Both the position numbers and the translations under genes were made by a program. Below the pieces are notes generated by a model, which was given only the letters and a program-made list of their open reading frames with translations, ran no database searches and was not told the origin of the DNA. Below, piece by piece: positions 39,827 through 46,110 of a DNA stretch of 46,110 bases (within the stretch, counting starts at the first letter, position 1; each line of letters begins with the position of its first letter). The DNA comes from Pseudomonadota bacterium (GTDB lineage Bacteria > Pseudomonadota > Gammaproteobacteria > Steroidobacterales > Steroidobacteraceae). The DNA lies in the NCBI GenBank assembly GCA_021845825.1, contig JAJZVF010000003.1:1-46110 (forward strand), in the 5' to 3' direction.

Positions 39827-40611
39827 TCACGGCGGCAGAATCCAACACGGATGCAGTGTCAGCCGAGCAGCGCTTGCGCTACCTGCTGCGGCTTGCCGAC
39901 ACCAGCCTGGTGCTCGGCCAGCGCCTGAGCGAGTGGGTGGGCCATGCGCCGACGCTCGAGGAGGATCTGGCGCTCGGTAACATCACGCTCGATCTGATCG
40001 GCCAGGCGCGCCTGCTGCTCGCGTATGCCGCACAGGTGGAGGGGCGCGGCCGGGACGAGGATCAGCTCGCCTTCCTGCGCGATGCGGCGGAATTCTGCAA
40101 TGTCAGCCTCGCGGAGCAGCCAAACGGGGATTTCGGCCAGACGATCGTGCGCCAGGTGCTGCTCGATGCCTGGCAGGTCGAGCTCTACCAGAGCCTGGTC
40201 GGCTCGACGGACGCGCAGCTCGCCAGCATTGCCGCCAAGGCGATGAAGGAGTGCCGCTACCACTGGCGCTTCAGCTGCGGCTGGCTCGTGCGCCTGGGCG
40301 ACGGCACCGAGGAGAGCCACGCCCGCGTGCAGGCCGCGCTCGATGGGCTCTGGCGCTTCACCGGCGAGCTGCTCACCCCCGACGCCCTCGATGCGCACAT
40401 GGCCTCCCACGGCATCGCCCCGCCCCTGGCGGCGATCCGCAGCCGCTGGGAGGCAAGGATCGACGCGGCGCTCGAGCAGGCCACGCTGCGACGACCCCCG
40501 CCGGCGTATTTCCCGTGGCATGGCAAGCGCGGCGTGCACACCGAGCACCTGGGGCACCTGCTCGCCGAGATGCAGCATCTGCAGCGCGTGCATCCGGGGG
40601 CGACATGGTAG
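39823..40611 (+). CDS. paaC: 1,2-phenylacetyl-CoA epoxidase subunit PaaC
   Basis: 262 aa; LRLADTSLVLGQRLSEWVGHAPTLEEDLALGNITLDLIGQARLLL; ATGA overlap with paaB. Confidence 0.96.
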   Translation: MITAAESNTDAVSAEQRLRYLLRLADTSLVLGQRLSEWVGHAPTLEEDLALGNITLDLIGQARLLLAYAAQVEGRGRDEDQLAFLRDAAEFCNVSLAEQPNGDFGQTIVRQVLLDAWQVELYQSLVGSTDAQLASIAAKAMKECRYHWRFSCGWLVRLGDGTEESHARVQAALDGLWRFTGELLTPDALDAHMASHGIAPPLAAIRSRWEARIDAALEQATLRRPPPAYFPWHGKRGVHTEHLGHLLAEMQHLQRVHPGATW

Positions 40612-41093
40612 CCGCGGGGACATCGTCGGGAACACAGCCGCTCGTGCAGCGGGTCTGGCAAGTGCTCGAGACGGTGATGGACCCGGAGATTCCGGTGGTG
40701 AGCATCGTCGATCTCGGCATCGTGCGCCACGTCAGGCTGTGGGAGGACGGGCGGGTCCATATCGGCATCACCCCGACCTACTCCGGCTGTCCGGCCACCG
40801 AGCTCATCCACAGATCGATCCGCGAGGCGCTCCTCGGCGAGGGCCTCCCGGAGGTCGTACTGGAGACGGTGCTGTGGCCCGCGTGGACCAGCGAGTGGCT
40901 GACCGAGGAGGGGCGGCGAAAACTCGAAGCGTACGGCATCGCGGTCGAGCGCACGCCCTCGGGCCGTATCGCATGCCCGCGCTGCGCGAGTCAGGCCGTC
41001 GAGCGGGTGAGCGAGTTCGGCTCCACACCCTGCAAAGCGCACTACCGCTGCAGCGCCTGTCTCGAGCCCTTCGACACCTTCAAATGCATTTAG
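40605..41093 (+). CDS. paaD: 1,2-phenylacetyl-CoA epoxidase subunit PaaD
   Basis: ATG 40605 overlaps the paaC stop; VWQVLETVMDPEIPVVSIVDLGIVRHV, and C-terminal Cys motif CPRCASQAVERVSEFGSTPCKAHYRCSACLEPFDTFKCI. Confidence 0.95.
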   Translation: MVAAGTSSGTQPLVQRVWQVLETVMDPEIPVVSIVDLGIVRHVRLWEDGRVHIGITPTYSGCPATELIHRSIREALLGEGLPEVVLETVLWPAWTSEWLTEEGRRKLEAYGIAVERTPSGRIACPRCASQAVERVSEFGSTPCKAHYRCSACLEPFDTFKCI

Positions 41094-41100
41094 GCCCTGC

Positions 41101-42174
41101 ATGTTGAAATTCCATTCCCTGCCCGTGGTGCAGGTGCAACCGGAGGCCGAGGACGCCCTGGGCATCGCGCTGGCGGTGCCGGCCGAGCTCGAGCAGGAGT
41201 TTCGCGCCAGCCCCGGCCAGCACATCGTGCTGCGCGCGATGATCGACGGGGAGGAGACCCGGCGGACCTACTCCCTGATCAACGCCCCGCAGGAGCGGCC
41301 GCTGCGCATTCTCGCGCGGATGCAGCCGGGCGGGCGCATGTCGGGGTTTCTCTCGCGGCTGCACGCCGGCGAGACCCTCGAGGTCCTGCCGCCGAACGGC
41401 AGCTTCACCCCGCACGCCGGCACCCTCGGCGCAGGGATTCGCGTGGCCTTCGCCGCCGGCAGCGGCATCACGCCGGTGCTCTCGGTCGCGCGCAGCGTGC
41501 TCGCCGCGGGCGGGCGGATGATCGTGTTCTACGGCAACCGCAGCGCCGCGCGTACCATGGGGCTCGAGGAGCTCGAGGGGCTGAAGGACCGTTACCCGGA
41601 TCGGCTGTCGCTGCACTTTCTCATGAGCCGCGAGCCGCAGGAAGTGGAGCTTTACAACGGCCGGCTCGATGCAGACAAGGTCCGGGAGCTGAGCGCCGCC
41701 TTCTGCGCACCGCAGGCCGTGGCGGAGTACTTCATTTGCGGCCCCGGACAGATGGCCGAGACGGTTGCCGGCGCGCTCGCGCAGCTCGGGGTGCCGGCGG
41801 AGCGGATCAGAATCGAGCACTTCACGGCGGTTGTCCCCGGTGAGACCGCGGCGAGGCCCGCGGGCGCGCAGGCAAAGCGCGAGGCGGCCGGACTTGCGCA
41901 AGTGACGCTCACGCTCGACGGCCGCCGCCGCTCATTCACCATGAGGCTCGAGGAGGAGACCGTGCTCGATGCGGCCGAGCGCGCGGGGCTCGATCTGCCG
42001 TTCTCCTGCCGCTCGGGAGTGTGCTCGACGTGCCGCACAAAGGTGGTGCGGGGCGAGGTCGAGATGCTGCAGAACTACGCGCTCGAGGACTGGGAGGTCG
42101 CGCAGGGTTATGTGCTGGCGTGCCAGTCGAGGTGCAAGACGGCGGAGCTCGAGCTCGACTACGATGAAAAGTGA
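41101..42174 (+). CDS. paaE: 1,2-phenylacetyl-CoA epoxidase reductase subunit PaaE
   Basis: 357 aa; FNR-type module (RRTYSLINAP) and 2Fe-2S ferredoxin motif DLPFSCRSGVCSTCRTKVVRGEVEM. Confidence 0.96.
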   Translation: MLKFHSLPVVQVQPEAEDALGIALAVPAELEQEFRASPGQHIVLRAMIDGEETRRTYSLINAPQERPLRILARMQPGGRMSGFLSRLHAGETLEVLPPNGSFTPHAGTLGAGIRVAFAAGSGITPVLSVARSVLAAGGRMIVFYGNRSAARTMGLEELEGLKDRYPDRLSLHFLMSREPQEVELYNGRLDADKVRELSAAFCAPQAVAEYFICGPGQMAETVAGALAQLGVPAERIRIEHFTAVVPGETAARPAGAQAKREAAGLAQVTLTLDGRRRSFTMRLEEETVLDAAERAGLDLPFSCRSGVCSTCRTKVVRGEVEMLQNYALEDWEVAQGYVLACQSRCKTAELELDYDEK

Positions 42175-42354
42175 CGCCAACCGCCCGGCGGGCGCCCTTG
42201 AGCGGATTGCCCGGATGTGCCGCCGGTACCCGCCCGGCAGGGGGGCGCGGCTGCCTCGGCTGCCCCCGAGCGTCCGGGAAATTCCCTCGCTGCCGCTGCG
42301 TTTTCGCGCGCCGCCGGGGCGTGTCCTAAGTGGCCGAGGGTGGGAGTGATTGCC

Positions 42355-43143
42355 ATGAGCTACCAGACCATCCTCATCGACGTGACCGACGGCATTGCCC
42401 GGCTCACGCTGAACCGGCCGCAGCGTCTGAACAGTCTGAACGACGCCATGCACGCGGAGCTGAGGGATGCGCTTTCGGCGGTGCAGGCGAGTCCGGCGCG
42501 CGTGCTGCTCATCACGGGGGCGGGGCGGGCGTTCTGCGCGGGGCAGGATCTCGGCGAGCGCCGCGTGGCGCCCGGGGGTGCCGCGGCAGATCTCGGGGAG
42601 TCGATCGAGCGCAACTACAAGCCCCTGGTGCTCGCGCTGCGCCGCCTGCCGCTGCCGGTCATCGCGGCCGTCAACGGGGTGGCCGCCGGCGCCGGCGCGA
42701 ACCTCGCGCTCGCCTGTGATCTGGTCGTGGCGGCGCGCTCGGCGAGTTTCGTGCAGGCGTTCTCGCGCATCGGCCTGGTGCCCGATTCCGGCGGCACCTG
42801 GTTCCTGCCGCGGCTCATCGGTCAGGCACGCGCCATGGGGCTCGCGATGCTCGGTGGGAAGCTCGCGGCCGAGCAGGCGGCCGATTGGGGGCTCATCTGG
42901 CGCTGCATCGATGATGAGGACTTCGCCGGCGAAGTGGACACGATCGCGCGCCAGCTCGCCTGCGCGCCGACGGGCGCGCTGGCGCGGACCAAGCAGGCGA
43001 TGCAGGCGGGCTGGGGGTGCACGCTCGAGGAGCAGCTCGATGTGGAGCGCGATTACCAGCGCGAGCTCGGCTTCGGCGCCGACTACGCCGAGGGCGTGGC
43101 GGCGTTCATGGAGAAGCGGGAGCCGCAGTTCACCGGGAAATAG
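42355..43143 (+). CDS. paaG: 2-(1,2-epoxy-1,2-dihydrophenyl)acetyl-CoA isomerase PaaG
   Basis: MSYQTILIDVTDGIARLTLNRPQRLNSLND, ASFVQAFSRIGLVPDSGGTWFLPRLIG. Confidence 0.93.
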   Translation: MSYQTILIDVTDGIARLTLNRPQRLNSLNDAMHAELRDALSAVQASPARVLLITGAGRAFCAGQDLGERRVAPGGAAADLGESIERNYKPLVLALRRLPLPVIAAVNGVAAGAGANLALACDLVVAARSASFVQAFSRIGLVPDSGGTWFLPRLIGQARAMGLAMLGGKLAAEQAADWGLIWRCIDDEDFAGEVDTIARQLACAPTGALARTKQAMQAGWGCTLEEQLDVERDYQRELGFGADYAEGVAAFMEKREPQFTGK

Positions 43144-43191
43144 CAGAAGTGCGCGGCTGTTGCTCGAGTAGGGCCGGCACGGGGTAATGTC

Positions 43192-45234
<2,043 letters not shown>

Positions 45235-45370
45235 GAGCGGCCGACTCGAGCAGCCCGCGCACGGTGCCGCGCCGGCGAAGCCGGAAATTCCATCCTTGCA
45301 TACGCATACCCCCCAATAGCATTGCGCGGCGCGGAGGCGGAGCCTTGCCGGGCGCTGTGCGCCGGGCTGC

Positions 45371-45398
45371 CTTGACTTGTCCGCATTTGGCCGCATCT
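45371..45398 (+). promoter_or_regulatory. Candidate sigma32 (heat-shock) promoter upstream of hsp20-lon
   Basis: CTTGAC (45371-45376), 14-nt spacer, CCGCATCT (45391-45398), compared with the sigma32 consensus CTTGAA / CCCCATNT. Confidence 0.5.
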
Positions 45399-45476
45399 CG
45401 ATCGGGAGGCGGCCATTGTGCCCTGCAATACCCCGCGAGAGCGCCGGACGTACGGGGATGGCATGCCGGAGGGTGA

Positions 45477-45896
45477 ATGCGCATGAGCGGCGAGCGACAA
45501 TACGGCTGGATGTGGGTCGAGGCCTTGGAGGTCCTCGACCGGGCCGAGCGGCTGCAGCGGCAATTTCTGCGCTATGTCGGACCGGGCGCCGATGCGGCCG
45601 TATGGGAGCCGCCGGTGGACATTCTGGAGAGTGCCGAAGGGGTGGTGCTGCTGTTTGCGCTCCCGGGCGTCGCTCCCGAAGACATCGACGTCAGGCTCGA
45701 GCCGGCCGCGCTCGCCGTAAGTGCCGTGCGCCGCCTGAAGCTCGCGCACTCGGACGCCGTCATCCGGCGCCTGGAAATCCCGCACGGCCGGTTCATCCGG
45801 CGCGTTCCCCTCACCGGCGTGCCGTTTGCGGTATCGGCCACTCGCTACGAGCACGGCTGCCTGGAGGTGCGTCTTAAGCGGGCGCTGGAGAGATGA
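45477..45896 (+). CDS. Hsp20/alpha-crystallin family small heat-shock protein
   Basis: 139 aa; PPVDILESAEGVVLLFALPGVAPEDIDVRLEPAALAVSAVRR...VPLTGVPFAVSATRYEHGCLEVRLKR. ATG 45483 has better Shine-Dalgarno spacing than 45477. Confidence 0.92.
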   Translation: MRMSGERQYGWMWVEALEVLDRAERLQRQFLRYVGPGADAAVWEPPVDILESAEGVVLLFALPGVAPEDIDVRLEPAALAVSAVRRLKLAHSDAVIRRLEIPHGRFIRRVPLTGVPFAVSATRYEHGCLEVRLKRALER

Positions 45897-46110
45897 CCAT
45901 GACGGAAACCGACAATCCTGCCTCGACACCCCGGATCGAGCTGCCGCCGCTCCCATCCGATGCGATCCCGATCGTGGCGATGCGCAACGTGGTGCTGTTC
46001 CCCGGCATCGTGCTGCCGGTGACGCTCGGGCGGGAGGAGAGCATCGCCGCCGCCCAGGAGGCAGTGCGCACCGGGGGCAAGGTCGGCCTGTTGCTGCAAC
46101 GGGATCCGGC
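45893..46110 (+). CDS. lon: Lon protease N-terminal region (truncated by window end)
   Basis: Not in the ORF track. Translating from ATG 45893 (ATGA overlap with hsp20) gives MTMTETDNPASTPRIELPPLPSDAIPIVAMRNVVLFPGIVLPVTLGREESIAAAQEAVRTGGKVGLLLQRDP, a Lon N-terminal substrate-binding domain. Confidence 0.88.
   Translation, partial: MTMTETDNPASTPRIELPPLPSDAIPIVAMRNVVLFPGIVLPVTLGREESIAAAQEAVRTGGKVGLLLQRDP

Noticed and set aside
45295-45318. Alternative sigma32 site CTTGCA ... CCCCCCAATA
   Set aside because: Spacer is only about 8 nt, too short for sigma32; the 45371 site has a 14-nt spacer.

Overview
High-GC proteobacterial chromosomal segment of about 46 kb, dominated by housekeeping and catabolic operons. 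I saw no rRNA, tRNA, CRISPR array or transposase. Main blocks, left to right: (1) FAH-family hydrolase, a thiolase (PcaF/PaaJ-like) on the minus strand, and a YhdH/AcuI-like reductase. (2) A small Cys-containing protein, MurJ, an outer-membrane beta-barrel protein and a large Lhr-type helicase. (3) A complete-looking lipid A L-Ara4N (arn) locus in a non-enterobacterial order (arnA-dehydrogenase, arnT, one arnE/F-like gene, arnB, arnC, arnA-formyltransferase, arnD), with ArnA split into two genes at opposite parts of the operon. (4) A quinone oxidoreductase, then an Lrp regulator divergent from alanine dehydrogenase, with a strong inverted repeat between them. (5) YceI, then cysQ-cysD-cysNC. 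(6) A beta-oxidation block with two hydratase/dehydrogenase fusions of opposite domain order flanking a TetR regulator, followed by a thiolase. (7) A multi-His polytopic membrane protein that may be a divergent CtaA/Cox15 relative. (8) A second Lrp regulator divergent from a fused E1(alpha-beta)/E2 branched-chain-type 2-oxoacid dehydrogenase. (9) paaX divergent from paaABCDE-paaG-paaZ. (10) hsp20 overlapping the start of a lon gene truncated by the window end, preceded by a sigma32-like promoter. I found no clearly new defence or mobile system. The best leads are the rearranged arn locus, the CtaA-like membrane protein, the paired Lrp switch regions and the heat-shock leader. All family calls come from reading motifs by eye; no database search was run.
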